Source: Parabacteroides sp.
Lineage (GTDB): Bacteria > Bacteroidota > Bacteroidia > Bacteroidales > Tannerellaceae
Direction of reading: 5' to 3'
Length of the DNA: 39,714 bases
NCBI GenBank assembly: GCA_017481945.1
Contig: JAFUOJ010000004.1
Location: forward strand, 1-39,714
The notes under the pieces are model-generated. The model had not been told where the DNA came from. It did not search any database and saw only the letters and a program-made list of their open reading frames with translations. The position numbers and the translations under genes are program-made. Shown here piece by piece: positions 26,136 through 34,721 of the stretch. Each line of letters starts with the position of its first letter. Positions within the stretch are counted from its first letter, which is position 1.

Positions 26136-28328
26136 TTAATTCCCCAACTCCAATTGGTTCTTGACTAACTGATAATATTTCCCTTTTCGAGCCGTCAGCT
26201 CCTCATGAGTACCCTCTTCTGCGATTCGTCCTTTGTCCAATACGACAATATGGTCGGCATCTCGTACCGTACTCAACCGGTGAGCTACAACTACTACGGT
26301 ACGTCCCTCGTAAAATTGGTGTAGATGTTCCATAATCGCCTTTTCGTTGTTGGCATCCAAGGCATTGGTCGCTTCGTCCAAGAAGATAAATGCCGGATTC
26401 TTGTAGACAGCCCGTGCAATCAGGATCCGTTGTCGTTGCCCCTGGCTCACTCCGTTTCCCTCCATACCGATTTTGGTATTGTATCCTAACGGTAACGAGT
26501 CGATAAACTCTCGGATGTTTGCAACCTCTACCGCATGACCTAACAGTTCTTTGTCTATGGTCTCTGCACCCACTGCGATATTCCGGGCAATTGTATCAGA
26601 GAAGATAAATCCATCCTGCATCACACAACCTGTATGTGCCCTCCATACATGCGGATTTAAATCCTGCAACCGGATCTTTCCAACCCGAATTGTCCCCTTA
26701 TTAGGAGTATAGAAACCTAAAAGCAACTTGATCAGTGTTGTTTTCCCGCTTCCGCTTGCCCCGACGATTGCTGTTACCTTCTTTTCCGGAATGGTCAGAT
26801 TCACCTGTTCCAAAACATAATTCCGGTCAGCTCCGTCATAGCTGAAACAAATATCTTCGATGTATAAGGTTCGATCTTCCGGTATCTTATTTGTTTTCAG
26901 TGCCAATGTCTCCTCTTCATCCTCTTTGCCATGAATCTCTCCTAATCGTTCCAAACTAATTTTTGCGTCCTGAAACGAACGGGCAAAACCGATAAACTGC
27001 TCCACTGGAGCCGTCAGTTGCCCGACAATGTAGGTTAATGACATCATCATCCCCAGCGTCATCTCTCCGGATACCACAGCCCGAGCGGCCAAGAAAGAGA
27101 TCAGAATATTGGTTGTCTGGTTAAAAAAAACAGAACCTAACTGTTGGTACTGTTGTAAAGCCAATCCCTTAATACTGATTTTAAACAGTTTTACCTGAAT
27201 CCGTTCCCATTCCCAACGTTTCTCCGTCTCACAATTATTCAGTTTGATTTCCTGCATACCTGTGACCAATTGAAACAGATTACTCTGTTCTCCGGCTGCC
27301 TGTTGAAACCGTTTGATATCCAACTCACGCCGATAGCGCATAAAAGCTAAGATCCAAGTGACATACAGACCGTTCCCGACTAAAAATAACCCCAATATAG
27401 TCAAATCATAATAGGCAAGAACCACCCCGAAAACTAAAAAGTTGACAAAAGAAAACAAAGTAGAGATCGAAGAACCCGTCATAAACGACTCGATTCGATT
27501 ATGATCTCCGATACGCTGCATGATGTCGCCCACCATTTTGGTATCAAAGAACTGCAAGGGCAATCGCATAAGTTTTGCTAAAAAGTCAGATATTAGAGCG
27601 ATATTGATTCGCGTATTGACGTGCAACAAGATCCAACTACGAATAAAATCAACCGACAATTTCGCGATGAAAATTACCAATTGAGCAATCAAGATCAACG
27701 TAATAAAACTCAAGTTTCCGTCCCGAATCCCCGTATCGACTAAACTTTGAGTCAAAAAAGGAAGGATCAATTGCAAAAGGCTGGCAGTCAACATGCCCAA
27801 TGCCAATTGAAACAACTCCTTTCGATACGGTGTCAGATAACGGAAAAAGAAAGACAGTTTTCCCCCCTTTCGTTCCTTTTCTCCCTCGTAATCGTAGAAG
27901 TCAGGTCCCGGTTCCAAAAGCAGTGCCGTCCCCGTATCTTTACCCTCGACCCGGGTACTGCACCAACACCGTTCCAATTCCCGTTCTGTATATGCTACCT
28001 TTTTGGTCGCCGGGTCTGCAATGTAGTATTTCCCGTTTTTTACTTTGTACAATACCACAAAATGCCTTTGGTTCCAATGTAGAATACAAGGGAGTGGAAC
28101 CTCTTTACGTAGTTGCTCCAAAGAGATTTTCACTCCCATTGTACGAAATCCGATCTGTTCTGCTGCGTCACTGATTCCCAGCATGGACACCCCTTCGCGT
28201 GTGATAAATGCTCGTTCTCGCAAATATTGGATCGAATAATTTCGACCGTAATATTTAGCAATCATCCGGAGACAGGTTGGACCACAGTCGGCTGACTCTA
28301 ATTGGTGATAGTGAGGGAAAAAAAGCAT
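26136..28328 (-). CDS. C39-peptidase ABC exporter (PCAT)
   Basis: This 730-aa transporter cuts GG-type leader peptides and exports the mature peptide using ATP. The N-terminal C39 peptidase has the triad C15 (in SADCGPTC), H89 and D105, with Gln9 as oxyanion residue. The membrane domain spans about 160-460 with six hydrophobic segments. The nucleotide-binding domain has Walker A GASGSGKT (523-530), signature SQGQ (628-631), Walker B FLDEA (649-653) and H-loop H683. All catalytic positions are present, so it should be active. The matching substrate is the GG-leader precursor at 30950-31159. It starts six bases after a propeller lipoprotein gene. Confidence 0.95.
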   Translation of the reverse strand: MLFFPHYHQLESADCGPTCLRMIAKYYGRNYSIQYLRERAFITREGVSMLGISDAAEQIGFRTMGVKISLEQLRKEVPLPCILHWNQRHFVVLYKVKNGKYYIADPATKKVAYTERELERCWCSTRVEGKDTGTALLLEPGPDFYDYEGEKERKGGKLSFFFRYLTPYRKELFQLALGMLTASLLQLILPFLTQSLVDTGIRDGNLSFITLILIAQLVIFIAKLSVDFIRSWILLHVNTRINIALISDFLAKLMRLPLQFFDTKMVGDIMQRIGDHNRIESFMTGSSISTLFSFVNFLVFGVVLAYYDLTILGLFLVGNGLYVTWILAFMRYRRELDIKRFQQAAGEQSNLFQLVTGMQEIKLNNCETEKRWEWERIQVKLFKISIKGLALQQYQQLGSVFFNQTTNILISFLAARAVVSGEMTLGMMMSLTYIVGQLTAPVEQFIGFARSFQDAKISLERLGEIHGKEDEEETLALKTNKIPEDRTLYIEDICFSYDGADRNYVLEQVNLTIPEKKVTAIVGASGSGKTTLIKLLLGFYTPNKGTIRVGKIRLQDLNPHVWRAHTGCVMQDGFIFSDTIARNIAVGAETIDKELLGHAVEVANIREFIDSLPLGYNTKIGMEGNGVSQGQRQRILIARAVYKNPAFIFLDEATNALDANNEKAIMEHLHQFYEGRTVVVVAHRLSTVRDADHIVVLDKGRIAEEGTHEELTARKGKYYQLVKNQLELGN

Positions 28329-28334
28329 ATGATC

Positions 28335-29510
28335 TTAATTCAATGAGAAAAACATCACCCAATCGTTTGCTTCTTCATCTATTGTTTGATAATCAATTCC
28401 TTTCAAAAAAGGATAGTTCTCTTGATAATTAGGATCGTCTTGTTCCAATTCAGTTATAGCCTCTTTTAGAGCCGCTGTATTAACCAATTTATAAAATTCC
28501 TCAGAAGAAAAATTAAAACCGTCCGGAACGTCATATCCTCCTAAAAGAACATTGTAAATACCTTCAAATGCTTTATTTGTGATACAAATATCATTTTTAC
28601 GATCATAGTAAACACCTATTTTAGGCTCTCTTAATGGAGGGCAAAATGTAATCCAGTCTTTTGTGATAATTAAGTCAGATAATTCAAATATAAATTTGTC
28701 ATTAGATTGATCTTTTTCCCAATTTTTACTAATCTCATTAATGGTACCCGATAAATAATCGGCAGGTATAGACTTCTCTTTGAAATCAAGTGTAGCAAAA
28801 ACACGAACCGTATCTTCCAAAAGGTAGATATGCGAATCGAAATAGTTTGTAAAGTAATATCCTTTTCCTGTTTCGGACTTTCTCAATGTATAATGATTAG
28901 ATCGAGAGTATTTGAATTGTTTCAATTTCTCTAAAGAGGGTGCACCTTCATAAATTTTATTCCCATTTTCATCATAAACAGTCACCTGATAAGGATTTTT
29001 ATAGTTGCTCAGTGCTACAATAGCCCCATCTTCACGAACCGCTATATCTCCATTTGCTACAATAGGGATTGTACGTACGTACTTACCTTCAAAATCATAT
29101 ACTTGTAATTTTGCTTTATCTCTTACATAAAGTAAATCATTAGCGAAAGCAATATTCCCTAAATAAATATATTCTTCAGGTCCCTGTCCCAATCTGTTTA
29201 TTTTGTTTATCAATTTCCCTGAATGATCATAGCGGAATATGATATTTTGTCCACCGTCTGCTACAAATAATTCATTTTTATAAACATATAAATGAGAGTT
29301 TTTACCATTGAACAACAGATCATCTCCGGTTTCCAATGGCATTAACCGAATTTTCATCCGGTTTAAAAAATCATTTACGACTTTCTTATCCGGATCAGCC
29401 ATTAAATCAACGACCAATAATTGGGGTTTGTTTTCTTTTGTCGTTTCCTTTCCACAAGAGATCAGCAGAAGAGCCAACAGGAAAATGTTGTAAAATTTAA
29501 AAGTTTTCAT
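28335..29510 (-). CDS. 6-bladed beta-propeller lipoprotein (second copy)
   Basis: A 391-aa surface or periplasmic lipoprotein. The lipobox LISC gives C19. Repeated strand groups such as DYDHSGKLI-like turns (FRYDHSGKLINKINRLGQGP) and VYDENGNKIYEG mark an NHL-like propeller of the Bacteroidales 6-bladed beta-propeller family. These are frequent beside peptide-export genes in the order, with no proven role; immunity, binding of the product or export assistance are possibilities. The gap to the C39 exporter is six bases, so they are co-transcribed. Composition is AT-rich compared with the exporter. Confidence 0.8.
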   Translation of the reverse strand: MKTFKFYNIFLLALLLISCGKETTKENKPQLLVVDLMADPDKKVVNDFLNRMKIRLMPLETGDDLLFNGKNSHLYVYKNELFVADGGQNIIFRYDHSGKLINKINRLGQGPEEYIYLGNIAFANDLLYVRDKAKLQVYDFEGKYVRTIPIVANGDIAVREDGAIVALSNYKNPYQVTVYDENGNKIYEGAPSLEKLKQFKYSRSNHYTLRKSETGKGYYFTNYFDSHIYLLEDTVRVFATLDFKEKSIPADYLSGTINEISKNWEKDQSNDKFIFELSDLIITKDWITFCPPLREPKIGVYYDRKNDICITNKAFEGIYNVLLGGYDVPDGFNFSSEEFYKLVNTAALKEAITELEQDDPNYQENYPFLKGIDYQTIDEEANDWVMFFSLN

Positions 29511-29614
29511 GTTTTATCAATTTATATTGGACATAGCCAAAAAAATATAATTCAAATTAATTTTTCTATTTAAAAATTATCATTTTTCTTCGTTAGTTCC
29601 AATGAAGAAATGAA

Positions 29615-30868
29615 TTATTGGAAAAATACAATAATAGGATTATCCTCAGGAGAAACATGTTGTAACGAATTTAGATTACCCTTTGAAGATTCAATCTTTT
29701 GTTTATCTCTATTTTCTAAAAAATTATTAACAGATAAACATGAGTAAAATTCGTTATTTGCGGTAGTCCCCCAAATCTGAAATTTATCAATAGAATTATC
29801 TATGTCATTTATTAACCCATTATTCTCTGAGATTATAGTTTTCCCATCTTTTCTAAAATATACCATTATATATTCCTTTCTGACATCTCTCATTCCATAT
29901 AAACCGGAAGTTAGATGAGCAAATAATATGTTGTTATTTCCATAGATATAATCTACAGATAAGCGATTTTCAGAACAGTTTTTCGTATAGCGTTCTTCAT
30001 ATGGCCAAGCCCAATTTCCGAAATTTATATATTTATGGGGTATTGTTTGACTTCCTGAAACACTATATATGGTATCAACAAAGGCTTCTTTAAAATATAA
30101 ATGGTCGTTTATTCTCCAAAAAGAAGATGCATCAGGGGTAAACATATAAATTCTGTCTTTCCCATAAATATATCTGTGCATATTTCCCCCGTAACCAATC
30201 TGATTCCCATATAAGTAGTTTGTATCTGTGATTTCACCATAAGAAGGGAGCAAACCTTTCTTAGATTCTTCTTTTCCGAATAATTCCCCGGTTTTACCTG
30301 AAAAACAAATTAATTTAGGATATTTTTTATCTGCAATACATTTATTGTATACCCAAATTGTATCGTGATAAATATATACGTTACTTGAATATAGATTACT
30401 TCCATTGGGTAAGCTCACTTTTCCTATAAAAGTCCCATCCACATGAAATTTCAATAGATTTCTACTGTCATTTGACAAAAAATAAATAATATTTGATTGA
30501 CTATCAACCCAATAATATAAATTCCCAAATCCATCGTCTGTGTACCCTAAAGGATCATCCCCTCTATGTCCTACTGTGTTTAAATATTTTCCTGTTTTTT
30601 TATCAAAGACAAAAAGAGGTTGTTTATGAGAAGAAACTAAAATATGATCAAAAGTTACGAATATACGAGGGTATCTTCCGATTAAAACACTATCTGAAGT
30701 TTCTAAAGGAATATAAGAAATTCTATCAAAAACTTCTGATACTTTGATATCTTTAATATCTGCCATTCCTTTTTCAATGTCAATTACATCTTTTTCTCCC
30801 GAATTACCTGAAAGACTACAGGAAATTATAAATAGCGGGTATAATAAGTATATTAAATTATTTTTCAT
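29615..30868 (-). CDS. 6-bladed beta-propeller lipoprotein (first copy)
   Basis: A 417-aa lipoprotein with lipobox IISC (C17), then propeller strands such as VFDKKTGKYLNTVGHRGDDP and FHVDGTFIGKVSLPNG. It is the paralogue of the adjacent 391-aa lipoprotein: both start with a similar DIEKG/VVDLM region followed by ISYIPLETSD or MRLMPLETGD, where the segment PLET is shared. It lies between the precursor and the second copy, 81 bases after the precursor stop. One of the two may give self-protection against the peptide; the sequence does not say which. A counted 60-base sample (30301-30360) is 20% GC. Confidence 0.8.
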   Translation of the reverse strand: MKNNLIYLLYPLFIISCSLSGNSGEKDVIDIEKGMADIKDIKVSEVFDRISYIPLETSDSVLIGRYPRIFVTFDHILVSSHKQPLFVFDKKTGKYLNTVGHRGDDPLGYTDDGFGNLYYWVDSQSNIIYFLSNDSRNLLKFHVDGTFIGKVSLPNGSNLYSSNVYIYHDTIWVYNKCIADKKYPKLICFSGKTGELFGKEESKKGLLPSYGEITDTNYLYGNQIGYGGNMHRYIYGKDRIYMFTPDASSFWRINDHLYFKEAFVDTIYSVSGSQTIPHKYINFGNWAWPYEERYTKNCSENRLSVDYIYGNNNILFAHLTSGLYGMRDVRKEYIMVYFRKDGKTIISENNGLINDIDNSIDKFQIWGTTANNEFYSCLSVNNFLENRDKQKIESSKGNLNSLQHVSPEDNPIIVFFQ

Positions 30869-30894
30869 ATATTTAAATTAGTTAACTTTTGTGT

Positions 30895-30938
30895 CTTAAA
30901 AAACAAGTAAGAGAAGGGTAATAAATACCCCTCTCTTA
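30895..30938 (-). terminator. Terminator after the precursor gene
   Basis: Minus-strand arms of 13 bases (30938-30926 and 30920-30908) pair with one G-T wobble around a 5-base loop. CTTG and six T follow. It lies 12 bases after the precursor stop, so the precursor may be made from a short separate mRNA with partial read-through. Confidence 0.65.
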
Positions 30939-30949
30939 AAAGTGAGAAT

Positions 30950-31159
30950 TTAATATGCACCTGCACATGTACAACGTTGTCCTCCTGAACTATCAGGATC
31001 TTTTGTCCAGCCACAAGTACCTGGTAAACCATCAGAGAATGTACATCCCCCTGAACATGAAGAATTACAATTGTTTTCACCTCCAATGATTAACTGCATT
31101 TCTTTCTCACTCATCGGTCGAGCGACTTCGTTTAGTCGCATAATTGATAATTTACGCAT
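30950..31159 (-). CDS. GG-leader RiPP-like precursor with six-cysteine core
   Basis: A 69-aa peptide. Leader residues 1-27 begin MRKLSIMRLNEVARPMSEKE and end in Gly26-Gly27, the signal for the C39 exporter. This matches, from memory, the natural-product precursor family called GG-Bacteroidales (TIGR04149). The predicted core, residues 28-69, holds six cysteines at 31, 35, 39, 49, 63 and 65, and many Ser, Thr and Gly. The spacing is C-x3-C-x3-C-x9-C-x13-C-x-C and it ends Ala-Gly-Ala-Tyr. It is not a known class II bacteriocin shape. The gene lies between the VKOR/thioredoxin fusion and two propeller lipoproteins, and has hairpins on both sides. Activity is unknown. Confidence 0.85.
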   Translation of the reverse strand: MRKLSIMRLNEVARPMSEKEMQLIIGGENNCNSSCSGGCTFSDGLPGTCGWTKDPDSSGGQRCTCAGAY

Positions 31160-31172
31160 AATGTTTAAATTT

Positions 31173-31180
31173 TAAAGTTA
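31173..31180 (-). promoter_or_regulatory. Near-match -7 box TAACTTTA before the precursor
   Basis: TAACTTTA differs from TAnnTTTG only at the last base and lies 13 bases before the precursor ATG. There is no -33 match. Weak evidence for a separate precursor promoter. Confidence 0.2.
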
Positions 31181-31182
31181 AT

Positions 31183-31208
31183 AAAAAAGCTATAAATGGC
31201 CATTTATA
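31183..31208 (-). terminator. Weak terminator-like palindrome before the precursor
   Basis: TATAAATGGCCATTTATA (31191-31208) is a perfect 18-base palindrome followed on the minus strand by GC and six T. The stem is AT-only with a GGCC loop, so it should be weak. The stop codon of the VKOR fusion lies inside it. Confidence 0.35.
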
Positions 31209-32754
31209 AATAATTTAAATCAATCATATCATATAGATAAGGAAATACGTATCCATTTATTAATAAAAGTGGTGTTGTTGATATATTTAATTCTTTTGAA
31301 ATCATTTTATGATTTGCTAGTTCTTTTTCTACTTCACTTGAATATATATCTAATTGATATTTCTTAATAAAAGAATCTTTGTTGTATTTCCCTTCAAGAA
31401 ACCAATCACGATAAATAGATAAGGTTTTTTCTTTATTGTGTTGATAATAAGCTGCAATTAAACATCGACCTCCATCATCCCATTTATCTCCGAATGATAG
31501 AAATATAAACTTTATTGTACAATGTTTCTTTGTGTTGAGAATAGAATCTATTTCATTGTGCTTTTTTGCACAAGGTTCACAATACGGATTAGTAAAATAA
31601 TAAATAGTATTATTATTGTTAGATCCATGGAATACAATGTTTGACTTATAATTCTTTACTGGATAAAAATTCTCTCTTTCTAATACGATGTTAAATATGT
31701 CTTTAATTCCTTTTAAACTTTTAAATTTTTGTTCGGATATTATGAGCTTTCTATGTTGTTCTATAAAGTGTGATATTTGATTTATGATAAATAATAAAAA
31801 AGTATAAATTAATCCTACTGATAAAAAGCCGAAATAATTAGTATTATACCAATATATTTTATCAGATATACAATTAATAAAGAAGATAATCCATAGTATT
31901 ATTTGTACTAATAGGCATAATGAACACCATTGTTTTATAACATATTTCTGACACCATATACTCCAAATCGTAAAAGGTAATGCGACAATATTAAAAATAC
32001 AAACAAAAATAAATATATTATTAAATAATATTAAAATTAAAATATTAGAAATGAAATAAGAAAAACCTACTTCTGCCCAGCTGAACAGATTAAAGAATTT
32101 TGAATGACTTGAATCAATTACATTTCCGCATTCACTCTTTTTTAGTAATGAATTACAAATAGTGTCTATGTATTTAGATATATTTAATTGCTTGAGTAAA
32201 AGTAGATATGAAATTATTGCTCCTCCTGTATTTGTGATGAACATTAATAAATTATATGTGTTTTTATATAATTTGTCTCCTATTCCAATAGAGGTTAATA
32301 GCGCTATTATACATATAATTAGTATAACATTTGTTGTATTTGAAAATAGATTTTTATAAAAATGTTTTTTATACTCTGGTTCTATTGAATTCTCATTTGG
32401 ATAAAGATATAAAACTACTCCAGACCAGTGCTCTAAAAAAATATCTACTGGTTGTTTTATAATTGATCCATTCCAATAATAATAAATAAAATTATTTTCA
32501 TTTTTTATGAAAATTATAAAGTTACCACCCCAGTAAATTACACAAGAATATTCTAAAAATGAAATACCTTTATTCTTGTCTTTTATATGATAGGCTTCGT
32601 TAGGAATATTGTAATCTGATAACATTTTTGATAATCCCCATAAGGTATTATTTAAGGGGTATTGATTGTAAAATAATTCCGAAAATTTCTTTGTGTGTGA
32701 AACTTTTAACAGTTTTAATACAGAAATGAAAATATTATTAAAATTCTTTTTCAT
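31204..32754 (-). CDS. C39-like / VKOR / thioredoxin fusion protein
   Basis: A 516-aa membrane oxidoreductase of three parts. Residues 20-125 resemble a C39 peptidase domain but have no Cys at the active-site position, ending in the typical segment FLEHWSGVVLYLYP. Residues 140-330 are the VKOR bundle of about five helices, with loop cysteines C200 and C209 and the active CxxC C277/C280 in WCSLC. Residues 375-516 are a thioredoxin fold with C392/C395 in YCEPC and a cis-Pro at P495 (STTP). VKOR fusions make protein disulfides by passing electrons to quinone. The six-Cys peptide next door is the obvious substrate. It overlaps the LanC-like/GT gene by four bases, and a counted 120-base sample inside it is 21% GC. 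Confidence 0.88.
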   Translation of the reverse strand: MKKNFNNIFISVLKLLKVSHTKKFSELFYNQYPLNNTLWGLSKMLSDYNIPNEAYHIKDKNKGISFLEYSCVIYWGGNFIIFIKNENNFIYYYWNGSIIKQPVDIFLEHWSGVVLYLYPNENSIEPEYKKHFYKNLFSNTTNVILIICIIALLTSIGIGDKLYKNTYNLLMFITNTGGAIISYLLLLKQLNISKYIDTICNSLLKKSECGNVIDSSHSKFFNLFSWAEVGFSYFISNILILILFNNIFIFVCIFNIVALPFTIWSIWCQKYVIKQWCSLCLLVQIILWIIFFINCISDKIYWYNTNYFGFLSVGLIYTFLLFIINQISHFIEQHRKLIISEQKFKSLKGIKDIFNIVLERENFYPVKNYKSNIVFHGSNNNNTIYYFTNPYCEPCAKKHNEIDSILNTKKHCTIKFIFLSFGDKWDDGGRCLIAAYYQHNKEKTLSIYRDWFLEGKYNKDSFIKKYQLDIYSSEVEKELANHKMISKELNISTTPLLLINGYVFPYLYDMIDLNYL

Positions 32755-34685
32755 AATAGAGTGATATATTTATTGGGATTTGACATCTTTTTATTTATGC
32801 AATAATGTTCAATAAATTCTTTCCGAGCATTTTTTGCAAGTTTATATCTTACGGAAGGAGATTGTAATAAATATTCTATTGTATTTGCTAATTCATTTCT
32901 AACAGTAGAAACTAATAATCCTGTTTCCTCATGAACAACAAGTTCTGATAAGCCCGTTGTTTTACCTACGATTAAAGGTAATCCCATCATCATCATTTCT
33001 AATGCTACATATCCAAACTCTTCGTGTAAAGAAGGAAGTACTCCTATATCACAAATTGAAAATAAATCATATAAAACTTTTTTTTCTATGAAGCCTGTAA
33101 ATGTAATCCGAGACCAGTAAGGGGTTGCTAGAGATAAGAGTTCATTAAAATTACCTTCTCCAGCAATGATTAAATGTAATGATGGATTTAGGGATATTAA
33201 TGAAACAAAAGCTTTAATAAGTAGTTCAATACCTTTTACTGTATCTAATCGTCCCGCAAAAAGAATTAATTGCTCTTTTTCTTGAAAACCATATTTTGCC
33301 CTTAGGTCAATTTTTTCATCACCTGTTAAATTTCTAAAACAGTCTTTTATACCATGTGAAATCAATGTTATCTTATTAGAAGGGATTTGGTAGAGCTCTA
33401 CTAAATCTTTATATGAATGTTGAGATATTGCAATAATTTTATCACATGAATGTAATAATTTTTTTTCTTTTTCAAAAGTATTTATTATTGATTTATATTC
33501 ATCTTCTTCAGGATTAATTAGAATCTGATGAAATTTACTTTTATTACCTAACAATTGAAAACTCCAATTTGTATAGTGAACAGTTAATATAACTTTTGAT
33601 AACGGAAATCTTTTTTTTAGTATTTGAGCTAATTCCCCTTCATGCATATGATTTAAATGGAAGAAAAGATCTTTATACATTATAAAGTAAGGATATAAAA
33701 GATAAAATATACTTTTATAGTAATATGTGTTTCCCTTTTCGATATCACTATTAAAATCCATATTTTTAATGGGAGCAATATAAATGTATTTTATTCCATC
33801 TTGTTCTTCTATTAAAAAAGAATCTGTTTTATTTGATCGTAGTTGTATTATTATAGGATTTAGGTGATTTGTTTGTATTGTTTTTACTAATTGGTCAATA
33901 TAAGTACCTATCCCATAGTTTATAGCGCGAGTTTTTTCTTCAAAAATAAAAATTCCTTTCTCTATGAAAGAATGATTTATTCCCCCTTTTGTACAAATAG
34001 TAATATTTAATAACTGTCCCCATAGGAAACCTGCAATCCCTTTGTCTAATCCAAATGAAGATATTTCTTTATCTAATTGAATATTAGAGTGTTTTAAAAT
34101 AGGAGGTAAATCTATTTTGGGGTGTTTCTCTCCCTGTAAAACCTCTATAAACAAATTCTTTAATCCAATTGGATTTTCGGGATCCTCTGAAAGATTGGCT
34201 TGGGATAAAGCTGTTTTCAAAGATTGTAGATAATTCCAGTCAAAAGGAATCTTTTCGGTTTCTCGAACTGCTAATAAACGAGCTATGACGTAAAAAGTAA
34301 GCCCTCCTAATCCTCTACGAAAACTAAGGTCTGATATTCTTAACGGATTATATTCCATAATTCGCTGGTCTACTTCCCATAGTATTTCATCTGTATCCCC
34401 CTGCATTAATCCCTGCTGTACCAAATATTCAATTCCCCAGCCAATGCCACATAGTCCATCTTCCAAATTAAAATGAAGCTCTTTATTTAGATCTTCATAT
34501 ATTGTATCCAATAACTCACTTGCAAAATTTTCATACATCTCATTTTGAGTATGACGAGCATAAACTGCTAAAAAAAGCACACACCCCATACGCCCATGAA
34601 ATAAACCAATATTTGGAATAAAACAAGCATTTAAAATTAGTCGGGATAGAGCTTGTTGAAAATTTGTAATTTTATGGATATTCAT
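32751..34685 (-). CDS. LanC-like / GT4 glycosyltransferase fusion
   Basis: A 644-aa fusion. Residues 20-230 have LanC-type helical-repeat motifs GLFHGRMGCVLFL (27-39), DGLCGIGWG (76-84), RRGLGGLTFYVIA (123-135) and GLDKGIAGFLWG (212-223). The late LanC zinc ligands (Cys and Cys-His) are absent, so a normal cyclase is unlikely. Residues 245-640 are a GT4 glycosyltransferase. It starts NYGIGTYIDQLVKT and has FAGRLDTVKG (476-485) and the EEFGYVALE motif (555-563), and resembles, from memory, the TIGR04157 family linked to GG-Bacteroidales precursors. The LanC-like part may bind the precursor leader while the GT adds sugar. It starts 36 bases after the LicD gene. Confidence 0.85.
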   Translation of the reverse strand: MNIHKITNFQQALSRLILNACFIPNIGLFHGRMGCVLFLAVYARHTQNEMYENFASELLDTIYEDLNKELHFNLEDGLCGIGWGIEYLVQQGLMQGDTDEILWEVDQRIMEYNPLRISDLSFRRGLGGLTFYVIARLLAVRETEKIPFDWNYLQSLKTALSQANLSEDPENPIGLKNLFIEVLQGEKHPKIDLPPILKHSNIQLDKEISSFGLDKGIAGFLWGQLLNITICTKGGINHSFIEKGIFIFEEKTRAINYGIGTYIDQLVKTIQTNHLNPIIIQLRSNKTDSFLIEEQDGIKYIYIAPIKNMDFNSDIEKGNTYYYKSIFYLLYPYFIMYKDLFFHLNHMHEGELAQILKKRFPLSKVILTVHYTNWSFQLLGNKSKFHQILINPEEDEYKSIINTFEKEKKLLHSCDKIIAISQHSYKDLVELYQIPSNKITLISHGIKDCFRNLTGDEKIDLRAKYGFQEKEQLILFAGRLDTVKGIELLIKAFVSLISLNPSLHLIIAGEGNFNELLSLATPYWSRITFTGFIEKKVLYDLFSICDIGVLPSLHEEFGYVALEMMMMGLPLIVGKTTGLSELVVHEETGLLVSTVRNELANTIEYLLQSPSVRYKLAKNARKEFIEHYCINKKMSNPNKYITLL

Positions 34686-34721
34686 ATATTTGGTATTCTA
34701 TGTAAATTAATCAAAAAGGAT

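Noticed and set aside
27747-28239. Overlapping plus-strand open frames within the C39 exporter gene
   Set aside because: They are antisense to strongly conserved peptidase and transporter motifs, have no family match, and follow from the codon usage of the real gene.
30950-31159. A pediocin-like (class IIa) or bacteroidetocin-type bacteriocin
   Set aside because: There is no YGNGV-like motif, and the six-cysteine spacing differs from the usual one or two disulfides. The GG leader alone does not support this class.
30950-34685. A classical lanthipeptide system (LanC-like domain plus Ser/Thr/Cys-rich precursor)
   Set aside because: No LanB or LanM dehydratase is present in the window, and the LanC-like domain lacks the zinc ligands, so thioether rings are unlikely.
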